Shown: piece after piece, positions 8,110 to 16,798 of the stretch
Layout: every line of letters begins with the position of its first letter
Numbering within the stretch: position 1 is the first letter of the stretch
From: an uncultured bacterium
GTDB lineage: Bacteria; Planctomycetota; UBA1135; GCA-002686595
Direction of reading: 5' to 3'
NCBI GenBank assembly: GCA_938083085.1
Contig: CALLKX010000039.1
Location: 1-64,000 of the forward strand
DNA: 64,000 bases
Translations under genes and position numbers: made by a program
The notes under the pieces: generated by a model
What the model was told of the DNA's origin: nothing
The model's input: the letters and a program-made list of their open reading frames with translations, nothing else
The model's database searches: none

Positions 8110-8829
8110 TCAGTACCAGATGGCGACCGGCCTGCCGTGCTCGTCGAGCTCGGGCGCGTCGGGGACACGGCCGGCCTCCTTCCTCACGATCCGGCGCGCT
8201 GACCAGGCCGCGGCAGCCGCGTCCAGTACATCATCCACCGGCACCGCGCCGGCGGCCCCGAGGGCCGAGGGGAGCTCCAGGCCCTCGGCCGCGAGAAGGT
8301 CCCGCCGCTCTGACGCCCCGTTCCAGGAACGCTTCCCGGTGAGGAGCACCCGCCCGGCCATGGCGCCGAACGCCAGCTCCGGGTGGACCTCAAAGACCCG
8401 CGGCTCCGCGCGCAGCCCATCCGCCTCGAGCACGTTGTGCCGCAGGGCGTAACTCTGGGCGGAGATGCTCTTGCCCGTGAGCGCGGTCGCGCAGGCCCGC
8501 GCCTCGGCGTAGGTCGGCGCCTCGAGCACCGCGCGTGGCGGCGTCATGAAGATGGTGGCACGCCTCGGCCCGAGGGCGACCCGCGCCGCCGCGTCCGCCG
8601 CCCGGGGACCGGACTCCGGCATCCCCAGGGGGACGTCGATCCCGAAGGCGTCCGCGCCTCCATGGGCCGCGAGCACATCCTCCAGGCTGTCACAGACGGC
8701 CGCTTCCAGGAAGCCGCCGTCTCGGCCGATAGCGATGGCCACCCAGCGGCCTCGGGTCCCGTCCACCCCCACGTAGGGGCCGCCCTCGTCCCTGGGGAGT
8801 CCTCTCTCGGAGCCGCTGCGGTCGTCCAT
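8110..8829 (-). CDS. DUF429 family protein
   Basis: 239 residues. DUF429 signature elements in order: YVGVDGTRGRWVAIAIG near 19-35, IDVPLGMPESGPRAADAAAR near 64-83, FMTPPRAVLEAPTYAEA, ISAQSYALRHNVLEAD, RVFEVHPELAFGAM, and PVDDVLDAAAAAWSARRI at the C-terminus. The fold is RNase H-like with conserved acidic residues; the family has been suggested to be nuclease-like but has no firm function. Divergent from the BNR protein at 8886, 56 bases between starts. Confidence 0.88.
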   Translation of the reverse strand: MDDRSGSERGLPRDEGGPYVGVDGTRGRWVAIAIGRDGGFLEAAVCDSLEDVLAAHGGADAFGIDVPLGMPESGPRAADAAARVALGPRRATIFMTPPRAVLEAPTYAEARACATALTGKSISAQSYALRHNVLEADGLRAEPRVFEVHPELAFGAMAGRVLLTGKRSWNGASERRDLLAAEGLELPSALGAAGAVPVDDVLDAAAAAWSARRIVRKEAGRVPDAPELDEHGRPVAIWY

Positions 8830-8885
8830 GGGCGCCGTTCTACCAGCAAGCTCCCGCCGCTGCCCGCGCCGGATAGCATCGGCCC

Positions 8886-9935
8886 ATGAGAACCGCCCCC
8901 CTCGCCCTCACCTGCCTCGCCCTCCCCGCGCTCGCGTGCAGCGGCGCGGGGCCCCACCACATGCAGACCCTCGACCCCCTCTCCATCGGAACGGAGTCCA
9001 GCCTCCGCGGGCTGTGCGCCGTGGACCGCGACGTGGCCTGGGCCACGGGCAGCGGCGGGACCATCGTGGTGACGTCCGATGGCGGGGAGACCTGGCGGGC
9101 GGTCGCCCCCACGGAGCTCGCCGAGCTGGACGTCCGAGACGTCCACGCCCTCGACGACAGCACGGCCTGGGTCATGTGCGCGGGGCCCGGCGAGAAGTCC
9201 CGCATCCTCCACACCGAGGACGGCGGCGACACCTGGGAGGAGCAGCATCGCGAGCGGGACGAGGCGGCCTTCCTGGACGGCTTCGCCTTCTTCGACGCCG
9301 AGCGGGCCCTCTGCTACGGGGACCCCATGGCGGACGGCGGCTTCCGCCTGCTGCGGACCGAGGACGGCGGCGCGAGCTGGGTCCCGGTCGCGCCGGGGCC
9401 CCTCGCCCTGCCCTCCGGCGAGGCGAGCTTCGCCGCGAGCGGCACCGGGATCCGCGCCCTGGCATCGGGCGAGGTCTGGATCATCACCGGCGCCAACGAC
9501 GGCGTGTCCCGCGTCTTCGCCAGCGCGGGCGCGGAGGGAGCGCTCTGGAGCGTCTCGGACTCCACGCTCCGCGCCCCCAAGCCCGCCGCGGGGGCCTTCA
9601 GCATCGCCTTCGAGCCCGGCGGCCACGGCGTCGTCGTGGGCGGCGACTACCAGCGCCGCGAGGATGGCGGCGTCCACTGCGCGTCCTGGAGCGACGACTT
9701 CGGCGCCAACTGGTACCCCTGCGACGTGGGCCCACGCGGGCAGCGCGCGGGCTCCGCGGCGCTCGGCGGCGGCGTCTTCATCGCCACGGGCCAGACCGGG
9801 ACGGACATCAGCCGCGACGGGGGGCGGACGTGGTCAGCCCTCTCCGACCTGGGTTTTCACTGCGTCGAGACCTCCCCCTCCGACGGGAGCGTCTGGTTCG
9901 CGGGCCCCAGCGGTCGCGCCGGACGACTCCGCTGA
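8886..9935 (+). CDS. Predicted lipoprotein with BNR/YCF48-like beta-propeller repeats
   Basis: 349 residues. Signal peptide with lipobox (LPALAC, Cys18). Repeats of the Asp-box type are visible: SDGGETW near 64, TEDGGDTWEEQ near 111, TEDGGASW near 158, SRDGGRTWSAL near 309, spaced as blades of a propeller. This matches secreted photosystem-assembly-factor-like (YCF48) proteins annotated as oxidoreductase or glycosidase-like in many bacteria; these usually have no shown activity. Likely a surface or periplasmic scaffold. Short 46-base gap to pyrD. Confidence 0.82.
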   Translation: MRTAPLALTCLALPALACSGAGPHHMQTLDPLSIGTESSLRGLCAVDRDVAWATGSGGTIVVTSDGGETWRAVAPTELAELDVRDVHALDDSTAWVMCAGPGEKSRILHTEDGGDTWEEQHRERDEAAFLDGFAFFDAERALCYGDPMADGGFRLLRTEDGGASWVPVAPGPLALPSGEASFAASGTGIRALASGEVWIITGANDGVSRVFASAGAEGALWSVSDSTLRAPKPAAGAFSIAFEPGGHGVVVGGDYQRREDGGVHCASWSDDFGANWYPCDVGPRGQRAGSAALGGGVFIATGQTGTDISRDGGRTWSALSDLGFHCVETSPSDGSVWFAGPSGRAGRLR

Positions 9936-9981
9936 TCCGACCGCGAGCGCGGCACCACGCGGCGCTATCCTCTCTCCACCG

Positions 9982-11100
9982 ATGCCGACGCTCTACTCCG
10001 CGCTCCGCCCGCTCCTGTTCCAGGCCAGCCCCGAGGGCGCTCACCACCTCAGCATCCGCGCGGGCAAGCTCGGCCAGCGCGCGCCCGGGGTGCTGCGAGC
10101 GGTCTTTCGCTCGGGCCTCAGCCGCGAGCAAGCCGCGCGGCTCTCCGTGCGCGCCCTGGGCCTCGAGTTCGCGAACCCCATCGGGGTCGCCGCCGGCCTG
10201 GACAAGAACGCCGAGCTGATCCCCATGTGGGCGGCGGTCGGCCTCGGCTTCTGCGAGGTCGGCTCCATCAGCGCGCTCCCGAGCGCGGGCAACCCCAAGC
10301 CCCGCGCGTTCAGGCTCCCCGAGGATCGCGCGCTGGTGAACCGCATGGGCCTGAACAACCACGGGCTCGACGCGATCGCGCGGCGCATCGAGCGGACCCG
10401 CCGGCCCGCGGGCTTCCCCCTCGCGATCAACATCGTCAAGACCCACGACCCGAGCATCCTCGGCGACGCGGGGATCCAGGACTTCGCGGCGAGCACCCGG
10501 CGCCTCCTGCCCCTCGCGGACCTGCTCGTCCTCAATGTCTCCTGCCCGAACACCACCGAGGGCAAGACCTTCGAGGACCCCGAAGCCCTCGAGCCCCTGT
10601 TGGACGCGGTGATGGGCGTCCGCACGGAGCTCGCCTCCACCGTCCCCGTCCTCGTCAAGCTCTCCCCTCCCGCGACCGTGGACTTTGACAGCACCGCCGT
10701 GGATGAGCTCGTCGACCTCTCCCTCGAGCGGGGTATCGCCGGCTTCGTCGCCACCAACACCGCCTCGGACCGCGCCGGTCTGCGGACCTCTCCGGGACGC
10801 CTCGACGCCATCGGTCGCGGCGGGCTGAGCGGCGCCCCGCTGGCGTCCCGCGCGGAGGCCCTCGTCCGGCACCTCGCCCGACGCGCCGGCGATCGCGCCA
10901 CGATCATCGGGGTCGGCGGCATCGACTCGCCCGAGGAGGCGTACCGGCGGATCCGAGCGGGAGCCAGCCTCGTGGAGCTCTACACCGGCCTCGTGTACGA
11001 GGGCCCCGGCCTGATCCCGCGGACCGCACGGCGCTTGATCGAGCTCCTCGATGCGGACGGCCTTGAGCGCCTCGAGGACGCGGTCGGGCTGGACCAATGA
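9982..11100 (+). CDS. pyrD: Dihydroorotate dehydrogenase (quinone), class 2
   Basis: 372 residues. Oxidises dihydroorotate to orotate in pyrimidine synthesis, passing electrons to quinone at the membrane. Class 2 marks: N-terminal helical extension (MPTLYSALRPLLFQASPEGA), FMN-binding NPIGVAAGLDKNAE near 58-71, GFCEVGSISALPSAGNPKPR, NRMGLNNHG, catalytic-loop NVSCPNTTEG (serine as base), LVKLSPP, FVATNT, GRGGLSGAPL and IIGVGGI. The ATG at 9982 is preferred over much longer upstream openings that run through the previous gene in another frame. Confidence 0.96.
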   Translation: MPTLYSALRPLLFQASPEGAHHLSIRAGKLGQRAPGVLRAVFRSGLSREQAARLSVRALGLEFANPIGVAAGLDKNAELIPMWAAVGLGFCEVGSISALPSAGNPKPRAFRLPEDRALVNRMGLNNHGLDAIARRIERTRRPAGFPLAINIVKTHDPSILGDAGIQDFAASTRRLLPLADLLVLNVSCPNTTEGKTFEDPEALEPLLDAVMGVRTELASTVPVLVKLSPPATVDFDSTAVDELVDLSLERGIAGFVATNTASDRAGLRTSPGRLDAIGRGGLSGAPLASRAEALVRHLARRAGDRATIIGVGGIDSPEEAYRRIRAGASLVELYTGLVYEGPGLIPRTARRLIELLDADGLERLEDAVGLDQ

Positions 11101-11178
11101 CCCCCACCAGCGAGGCGGCCGCGACCGGGACGGTGGGCCGACCCCCAGCACAGAGCCGGATCCGAGCGGCGATCGGGC

Positions 11179-12237
11179 GTGGCTCGGAACACCCCATGGC
11201 CGCGGAGCGAGGGCGACGTGGCGCGAGCTGAGCTCCAACGCCGCCGCGGCTGGCTCCTGCTGGTCATGGCCCTGTTCTGGAACGGGGTCCTCCTCGGCGT
11301 GGACTCGATGCTCGCGCTCCAACTCCTGCAGGAGCGTCGAGCCCGCCGCGAGTGGATCCCCGTGGAGGCCGTGGTGGTCTCCTCAGCGGTCGAACGGCAC
11401 CGCTCGAGCGACGGGACGACCTTCAAGCCAACGGTGACGTTCCAGTACCGCTTCGAGGGACTCGAGTACACGTCCGACAGGTACGCCTTCGGAGCCATGA
11501 GCGCGAGTGACGCGGACCACGCTCGCGGCGTCGTCCGTCGCCACCCCGAGGGCGAGGTCATCACCGCGCGCGTTGATCCAGCAGACCCCGAGGAGGCCGT
11601 GGTGGACGTGAGCGGTGCGTCGTTCCCGGCGTTCGTCGCGGTCTTCCTCACGCCCTTCCACTGTATCGGGGTCCTGCTGCTCGGGCGCGCCCTACGCGCG
11701 CTCACCGCGCGCCGACCGCGCCGCAGCGACCGTCGCTACCGTGAGCTCGTGGCGGTGGATCGGCGGGATCGACTCGTCCTCCGCAAGCCCCGGCTCGCGC
11801 CCTGGGAGGTCTCCCTGGTCGCGTTCGGGGGGCTCGCCTTCCTGAGCATCTTCCCCATCAGCCTCACCTTCGGGATCATGGGCGCCGGCGCGTGGACCAT
11901 GCCGCTGCTCGCGAGTTGCGCGCTCGGCGCCGCCGCGGTGACGCACTGGAGCCGCGGGCGCGACCGAGACCCCGCGCGGTACCTGAACGTGGACCGGCGC
12001 CTCGGGACCTTCGCCTTTCCCGCGGACCAGGAGGGCATCCCGATCGGCCAGGTGGAGTCCCTGCGCCTCAGCTCACCCGACACGGACGTCGCCGTGAATG
12101 GGGTCCCCCAGTTCGACCACGCCCTCACCGCCAGGGTGGGCGAGCGCTGGGTCCCGGTGTTCCGCTTCCGCGGCGCGCGAGAGGAGGGAGCGGCCGTCCG
12201 CGACGCCCTCGCAGCGGAGTTCCGGCTGATGTCCTGA
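11179..12237 (+). CDS. DUF3592-type membrane protein
   Basis: 352 residues with GTG start at 11179; a second GTG at 11218, four bases after GAGGG, is a good alternative and gives 339 residues. TM segment about 25-48, then an extracytoplasmic domain with VEAVVVSSAVERH and YRFEGLEYTSDRYAFG as in DUF3592, TM about 148-168, and two more TM segments near 212-255, ending with a basic/acidic soluble part (LNVDRRLGTFAFP). DUF3592 proteins are membrane proteins of unknown function. Confidence 0.7.
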   Translation: MARNTPWPRSEGDVARAELQRRRGWLLLVMALFWNGVLLGVDSMLALQLLQERRARREWIPVEAVVVSSAVERHRSSDGTTFKPTVTFQYRFEGLEYTSDRYAFGAMSASDADHARGVVRRHPEGEVITARVDPADPEEAVVDVSGASFPAFVAVFLTPFHCIGVLLLGRALRALTARRPRRSDRRYRELVAVDRRDRLVLRKPRLAPWEVSLVAFGGLAFLSIFPISLTFGIMGAGAWTMPLLASCALGAAAVTHWSRGRDRDPARYLNVDRRLGTFAFPADQEGIPIGQVESLRLSSPDTDVAVNGVPQFDHALTARVGERWVPVFRFRGAREEGAAVRDALAAEFRLMS

Positions 12238-12258
12238 ACACGAGACGACCATGGCGCG

Positions 12259-12311
12259 GGTTCCTCTGCGCTGGTTCCTCTGCGCTGGCTCCTCTGCGCT
12301 GGCTCCTCCGG
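12259..12311 (+). repeat. 14-base tandem repeat, about 3.8 copies
   Basis: Unit GGTTCCTCTGCGCT at 12259-12272 and 12273-12286, then GGCTCCTCTGCGCT at 12287-12300, then a partial copy 12301-12311. It lies in the gap between the stops of two convergent genes. Period 14 is not a multiple of three, so it is not a coding repeat. Confidence 0.92.
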
Positions 12312-12349
12312 GTCGCCTTCCCCGTCGCAGCCTCAACGGCCGCCGGTCC

Positions 12350-13153
12350 TCAGACCATCGCAGCGAGGGCGTCCCAGAGGGCCCGCCGCGCCTCGAGGGC
12401 CTTCTCGGCGGCCTCACGGGCCTCTCGCTCCTTGCGGGGGTCACCGGCCAAGATGCGGCCGAGGATCCGCCGCGCGAGGGGGCCGTGGTGCTCCCCGTCG
12501 GCCTCGATGTGGCGCTCGAGGTAGCGCTTGAAGAGGGAGCAGTCGGTGCCCTCCGCGGAGAGCTCATCGACGATGGGGATGAAGAGCTGCGGGATCACGT
12601 CTTCTCGGCCGTGGAAGAAGATCGAAGCGCGCACGTGCAGCGGCCCCTCGAGCAGCTCGAACGTCCGCCTCCCGAAACGAACCGCCGCGCCGGGCAGGCC
12701 GCAGTCCGTGAGCACCTCGAGGGGCGCCTCGCCCTGGCGGAGACGTTCCGTGACACCACGAATCGGCAGCGTGTCGGCGCCGACCTGCTCCATGGCCGCG
12801 AGGTACCACTCGTAGTGGCTCAGGGCGTGTTCACCAAACTCCGCGTCCGACTCCTCGTCGAGGACGATCTCGTTGATGAACCTCGCCCCCTCTCGGTCGA
12901 GGGGAGGCGTCCAGACAGGGCCGACGCTGGTGAGGTCCCTCTGGAGGCTCTTCACGATGGACATGAAGTCCAGCACACACATCACGTGGTGCTCCATGAA
13001 GTTCCGGAGCGCGGCGGGCGAGCGCAAGGACTTCGCGCAGCGGTGTGATGCGAGCTCGGCCTTGGCGCGGGCGACCGTGACCGAGTCCGCGGACGCGACC
13101 GTGTCGACGAGGGGGGCGGCGAGGGGGGCGGCGAGGGAATCTGCAGGGGTCAT
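12350..13153 (-). CDS. DUF3050 protein (heme-oxygenase-like helical fold)
   Basis: 267 residues. DUF3050 features: FMEHHVMCVLDFMSIVKSLQ near 53-72, INEIVLDEESDAEFGEHALS near 92-112, HYEWYLAAMEQVGADT, FHGREDVIPQLFIPI near 183-198 and YLERHIEADGEHHGPLARRI near 213-232. The His/Glu residues in these helices are placed like iron ligands in heme-oxygenase-like diiron oxidases; membership of that fold is known for DUF3050 relatives, activity is not. The N-terminus carries a repetitive AAPLAAPL segment. It is 31 bases downstream of a 2-oxoglutarate dioxygenase gene on the same strand. Confidence 0.8.
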   Translation of the reverse strand: MTPADSLAAPLAAPLVDTVASADSVTVARAKAELASHRCAKSLRSPAALRNFMEHHVMCVLDFMSIVKSLQRDLTSVGPVWTPPLDREGARFINEIVLDEESDAEFGEHALSHYEWYLAAMEQVGADTLPIRGVTERLRQGEAPLEVLTDCGLPGAAVRFGRRTFELLEGPLHVRASIFFHGREDVIPQLFIPIVDELSAEGTDCSLFKRYLERHIEADGEHHGPLARRILGRILAGDPRKEREAREAAEKALEARRALWDALAAMV

Positions 13154-13184
13154 GCAGCAAGCCTAGGCCAGACTCGCCGTCTAT

Positions 13185-14270
13185 TCAGGCGGCAGCCGCG
13201 CGTTCGACTTCAATTTCTTCAGGCCCGGAGCCGGCGCCGCGGCGCGCTGTCGCGGAAGACTCCGCGAGCGGATCCGGGAAGAAGAAGTTCCGCTGGATAG
13301 GGCGCGGCGGAGTGAGCGCCAGGGCCTGGGCTGAGCCGTCCGCGAAGCGACTCGGGTCGATCCAGTTGAAGGGCGTCTCGTGGACGAGATCGAAGCGCTG
13401 GAGGACACCCATGAAGACGGTGCGCTCGTGCCCATGGTGAACGCGACTCCCCTGATGCAGCGTGGTCGAGGTGTCGAGCAGGAGCACCCGGCCGCGCTTC
13501 CCCGTCATGGTGACCAGGTCCGCGGGGTTCACGACCTCACGAACCGCTTCGTCCGAGTAAGGGCCCGCACGCATGTAGGACCCAACAGGCCCCACCGGGC
13601 GCCCGCCGAGTTTCTTGACGGCATCGCGGGACGCTGCAGCAGGGAGAAAGGTCAGCGGGCCGTCTCGTTCATCCTCAACATCCGTGAGGAGCACGAAGAC
13701 CTTGATCTGCCGATCATCCTCGCCATCGAAGTGGAAGAGCTGACTCCCAGCCCAGGTCGTCCCCTGCGGCTCCTCATGACCCGGCGAGTGACCGACCGCG
13801 ACGCGGCGCAGCAGCGGGACGCCGCCGAGGTAATCCGAGGCGCAGGCGAGGAGCTCATCTGAGACCATCGCGTCCACCAGCTCCGGACGCTGGTCGAGCC
13901 CGTCGTCGCCCAGCAGATCGAACGCGATCCGATACCTCCCCGGGGCCTCGGCCCCGAGCCGCGGAAGGTGAGGTCGAGCTCCCTCGACCACGCCGTCGCA
14001 CGAGTTGATGAGGGCATCCATGCCCGGCAGTTCACCGGGCTCGATCCAGCGGTATCCCAGCTCCGGGTCAATCTTGACCGGGCAGCCCGTGCGCTCGATG
14101 AGCGCCTTGCCCGCCGCAGCCCGCGCTCTGCGCGCGCCCCAGTGAGCGAGCTTCCTGTGCCCCTTGAGGAGCCTGAATCCAACCTTGTTCGCGTACACCG
14201 AGAAGTGCAGGCGGGTGCGCAGGCCGACCTCACGGGTGCGGAGCGCGTCTCTAAGAGTTGAACTAGACAT
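13185..14270 (-). CDS. Phytanoyl-CoA dioxygenase-like Fe(II)/2-oxoglutarate oxygenase
   Basis: 361 residues. Iron facial triad visible: His180 and Asp182 in SQLFHFDGED, distal His272 in TTLHQGSR, with Arg276 placed to bind 2-oxoglutarate. IKVFVLLTDVEDERDGPLTF between them is the PhyH-family core. The N-terminal about 100 residues are a basic helical extension (KGHRKLAHWGARRARAAAG) not typical of PhyH. Substrate unknown; presence beside a GT-C glycosyltransferase and a DUF3050 protein suggests a small modification pathway. Likely co-transcribed with both (52 and 31 bases between genes). Confidence 0.85.
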   Translation of the reverse strand: MSSSTLRDALRTREVGLRTRLHFSVYANKVGFRLLKGHRKLAHWGARRARAAAGKALIERTGCPVKIDPELGYRWIEPGELPGMDALINSCDGVVEGARPHLPRLGAEAPGRYRIAFDLLGDDGLDQRPELVDAMVSDELLACASDYLGGVPLLRRVAVGHSPGHEEPQGTTWAGSQLFHFDGEDDRQIKVFVLLTDVEDERDGPLTFLPAAASRDAVKKLGGRPVGPVGSYMRAGPYSDEAVREVVNPADLVTMTGKRGRVLLLDTSTTLHQGSRVHHGHERTVFMGVLQRFDLVHETPFNWIDPSRFADGSAQALALTPPRPIQRNFFFPDPLAESSATARRGAGSGPEEIEVERAAAA

Positions 14271-14322
14271 TGGTCGGACCCGAAGGGGATTGCCCTAAGG
14301 GTAAACCCGACCTCAGGGACCC

Positions 14323-15975
14323 TCAATGGGCATAGGCATCTTTCGGCCGTTTTGCCCCTCGTGATTGCCACTGGTTCCAGAATTGGCTGCGGTCCACCCA
14401 GGCAAAGGGGCGCTCGCCTGGCCGAAGGGCAGAGAAGTAGGGCTTGAAGCGCTCAGGAGCGGCCTCCTCAAGAGCCGTGAGCGACTCTCCGAAGCCGATG
14501 ATCCTTGCCTCAATCCGGGCCCGATTGGGCCCGGATGGCATTTCAGGAGGCGGCGCCATGGTCGACCCATACTTCAGCCGGCCCGAGAGGGTGAACAGGA
14601 CGATGTCCGCTTCGAGATCAGGGCGGAGCGCGATGGCCCTGTTCATGGCCTCCACCAACCGCTCCGGATCGTCCCCGGCGCGCTCAAAGAGAAAGCCCCC
14701 CACGCTCTCCACGAGGTGCCCCGGCGCCGTCGCGTTGAGGTGTGCACGATCCGGCCGCAGGTACGTGGCCGTGCACGCCCCGAGGGTCACGAGCATCAGG
14801 CCCGTGACGGACCAGGCTGGCGCGGGTCGCCAACGCGAGAGCCAGACGCCGAGGCTGATCCACGCCACAGGGTAAAGCGGGAGCATGTAGCGGTAACCGT
14901 TGACGCCCTTCATGGGCTGGCCCTGGAACGTCCCCAGGACATAGCTCAGGACCCAGAGCAGCGGATACAGGGCGAGGGCAAGCTCCGGGCGAACCTCCCG
15001 CTCGCGTACGAGCGCACGGAAGGCTCCGAGCGACACGGCGGCCCACGCGAACAACGCAAGGGAGAGGAGCACGAACTCGATCACCCGGCCGGCACCCGCG
15101 AGTTCTGGGAGGAAGATCGAGTGCGGGAGGTACTCGGTGATGAGCGCTCCGAAGGCGCCTACGACCCCGGCCAGCGAGCTCTGAAAGTGGCCCGCCGCGG
15201 ACTTGCCGTAGACGCCGAGCCCCTGCCAGTCATGGGTCAAGTTGTAGATCCACCAGGGGCAGAGACCGACGAGGACACCCGTGACGCGCACGCCCATGTC
15301 AGCTCTCAGCAGGGCCCTTCGGTCCCGGAGGAGTTCAACCAGCAGCATGACCGCGAGCCACAAGGCGAGGCCGTAGTGAAACCAGAGCGCCAGCCCGGCC
15401 GCCACGCCCACGCCGAACGCTCCGGAGAGGCGCCGCTCCGGCCGGAAGGCGTGGAGGCTCCAGAACCACAGCACCGCCATGGCAAACGCGTTGGCCTCCA
15501 CGTGGGAGGCCCACGCGAGCGCGCCGACCATCGCGTATCCAGGCGCAGGCACGCAGGCGAAGAGCCCTGCGATCCACGCAGCGCGGCGCGAGAAGAGCCG
15601 GTCCACGAGCAGGAACAGGAAGGCGATGGTGGCCCAGTCGTAGAGCAGGTTGGGCAGCCGCATGGTCAGCGGCGACCCGCCGAACACTGCGAAGCTCACC
15701 GCGTCGAGTCCGATGGTGAGGAGCGTGCCCCCCTGGAAGTGCCCCTGCTGATAGTCCAGGTACGGTACGAGCGGACCGTCCACCCACTCCTGAGCGGCCA
15801 TCCCCCGGCGCCACTCCTCGGTATCAGGGAGGCCGCCCGGGGAGATCTCTTCCGGCGGCATTGCGATCAGCGTCAGCTTGATCAGCGCCGCGAGTAGCAG
15901 GAGCAGCGCAATGGCACCCAGACGCCCTGGGCGCGGCCCTCCGCTCCGCGCGCCTTTTTGGATCTCTTCCGCCAT
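14323..15975 (-). CDS. GT-C fold integral membrane glycosyltransferase (PMT/ArnT-like)
   Basis: 550 residues from ATG 15975, which follows AGGGAGGT closely; the frame stays open to 16137 but the extra part is unlike the family. About ten TM helices follow the first at residues 21-40. The first periplasmic loop has the acidic pair PDTEEWRRGM near 51-60, as expected for the catalytic loop of GT-C enzymes using a lipid-phosphate sugar donor, and Q/H-rich YLDYQQGHFQGG. The last about 130 residues form a soluble domain (DRSQFWNQW). Acceptor unknown. Head of the group with the dioxygenase and DUF3050 genes. Confidence 0.8.
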   Translation of the reverse strand: MAEEIQKGARSGGPRPGRLGAIALLLLLAALIKLTLIAMPPEEISPGGLPDTEEWRRGMAAQEWVDGPLVPYLDYQQGHFQGGTLLTIGLDAVSFAVFGGSPLTMRLPNLLYDWATIAFLFLLVDRLFSRRAAWIAGLFACVPAPGYAMVGALAWASHVEANAFAMAVLWFWSLHAFRPERRLSGAFGVGVAAGLALWFHYGLALWLAVMLLVELLRDRRALLRADMGVRVTGVLVGLCPWWIYNLTHDWQGLGVYGKSAAGHFQSSLAGVVGAFGALITEYLPHSIFLPELAGAGRVIEFVLLSLALFAWAAVSLGAFRALVREREVRPELALALYPLLWVLSYVLGTFQGQPMKGVNGYRYMLPLYPVAWISLGVWLSRWRPAPAWSVTGLMLVTLGACTATYLRPDRAHLNATAPGHLVESVGGFLFERAGDDPERLVEAMNRAIALRPDLEADIVLFTLSGRLKYGSTMAPPPEMPSGPNRARIEARIIGFGESLTALEEAAPERFKPYFSALRPGERPFAWVDRSQFWNQWQSRGAKRPKDAYAH

Positions 15976-16125
15976 ACCTCCCTGGGGCCCCTGTCCCAGG
16001 TTCGAAGCCGAGGATATGGAGTAGCAGAAGCAGGAATGGCCGTGATTCGATAGCTTCTCTCGCATGGTTGGATCACCGACGGCGCAAGCCCTTGAGGGGT
16101 CTCGCCCGCGCTGATCCGCTGAATC

Positions 16126-16485
16126 ATGGTCCTCCACTCAGTACTCGTCGTCGAGGACAACCCCGTCCTCGCCGAGGCGATCACGTTCGCCCTCGGCACG
16201 TTCGGCTGGACCGTGGTCGGTCCTTTCTCGACGAACGCGGCTGCCATGGAAGCGATCGACGCGGAGACGTTTCAAGCAGCCGTGCTCGACCTCGACCTCG
16301 GGGACACCCTGTCGACTCCGACGGCCACCCGGCTCAGCGAGCGAGGGATCCCCTTCGTGTTCATGACCGGGCATGACGCAGCGGTGGCCCTCCCGGCCGA
16401 GTTTCAGGGGGAGCGCTGTCTCGTGAAGCCAGTGGAGCCCGAAGAGCTGGTCGAAGCGCTCGAGGCTCTGATCGCCGCTTCCTGA
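16126..16485 (+). CDS. Stand-alone response regulator receiver domain
   Basis: 119 residues, a receiver domain and nothing else. Acidic pocket Glu10-Asp11 in VVEDN, phospho-acceptor Asp55 in AVLDLDL, T/S switch in FMTGHD and conserved Lys in CLVKPVEP. Single-domain regulators pass phosphoryl groups or act by protein contact. No kinase is adjacent; the GAF kinase at 3749 is 11 kb away, and pairing is only a guess. Divergent from the GT-C gene. Confidence 0.92.
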   Translation: MVLHSVLVVEDNPVLAEAITFALGTFGWTVVGPFSTNAAAMEAIDAETFQAAVLDLDLGDTLSTPTATRLSERGIPFVFMTGHDAAVALPAEFQGERCLVKPVEPEELVEALEALIAAS

Positions 16486-16798
16486 GCGGCCCGGTCGGGT
16501 ACGGCGTCCTCCCCGGGGCTGCCCAGCTGAAGCCCGGCCCGCTGAGACCTCGCTGGCAGAGACTCCGGTCTGCTCAGACCCTGCTTATCGAACCGCGACT
16601 GGCTGAGCTCCTGCATGCTGGGCCCGATCCGCCGGGTGGCCCGGCACCGAGGCGCCGCCCGTCGTCGCCCCCCTGGGCCTTGAGCCCCGCCGATCCCCCT
16701 CGCCAGGAGACCTCACCAGGGCTCCAGTGCTCCGCTCAAGGTGGGCCGTCCCGCGAGCCGATGAGTCGTCATTCGGTCCGCTAAGCGGGCCGCCTGCC
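16486..16798. other. Intergenic stretch of 313 bases
   Basis: Between the receiver gene and the pilin-like gene. Open frames on the minus strand exist but have no credible start or composition. A small inverted repeat CCGCT-AA-GCGG ends about 10 bases before the pilin ATG and might be a regulatory site. No promoter with good -35/-10 boxes seen. Confidence 0.5.
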
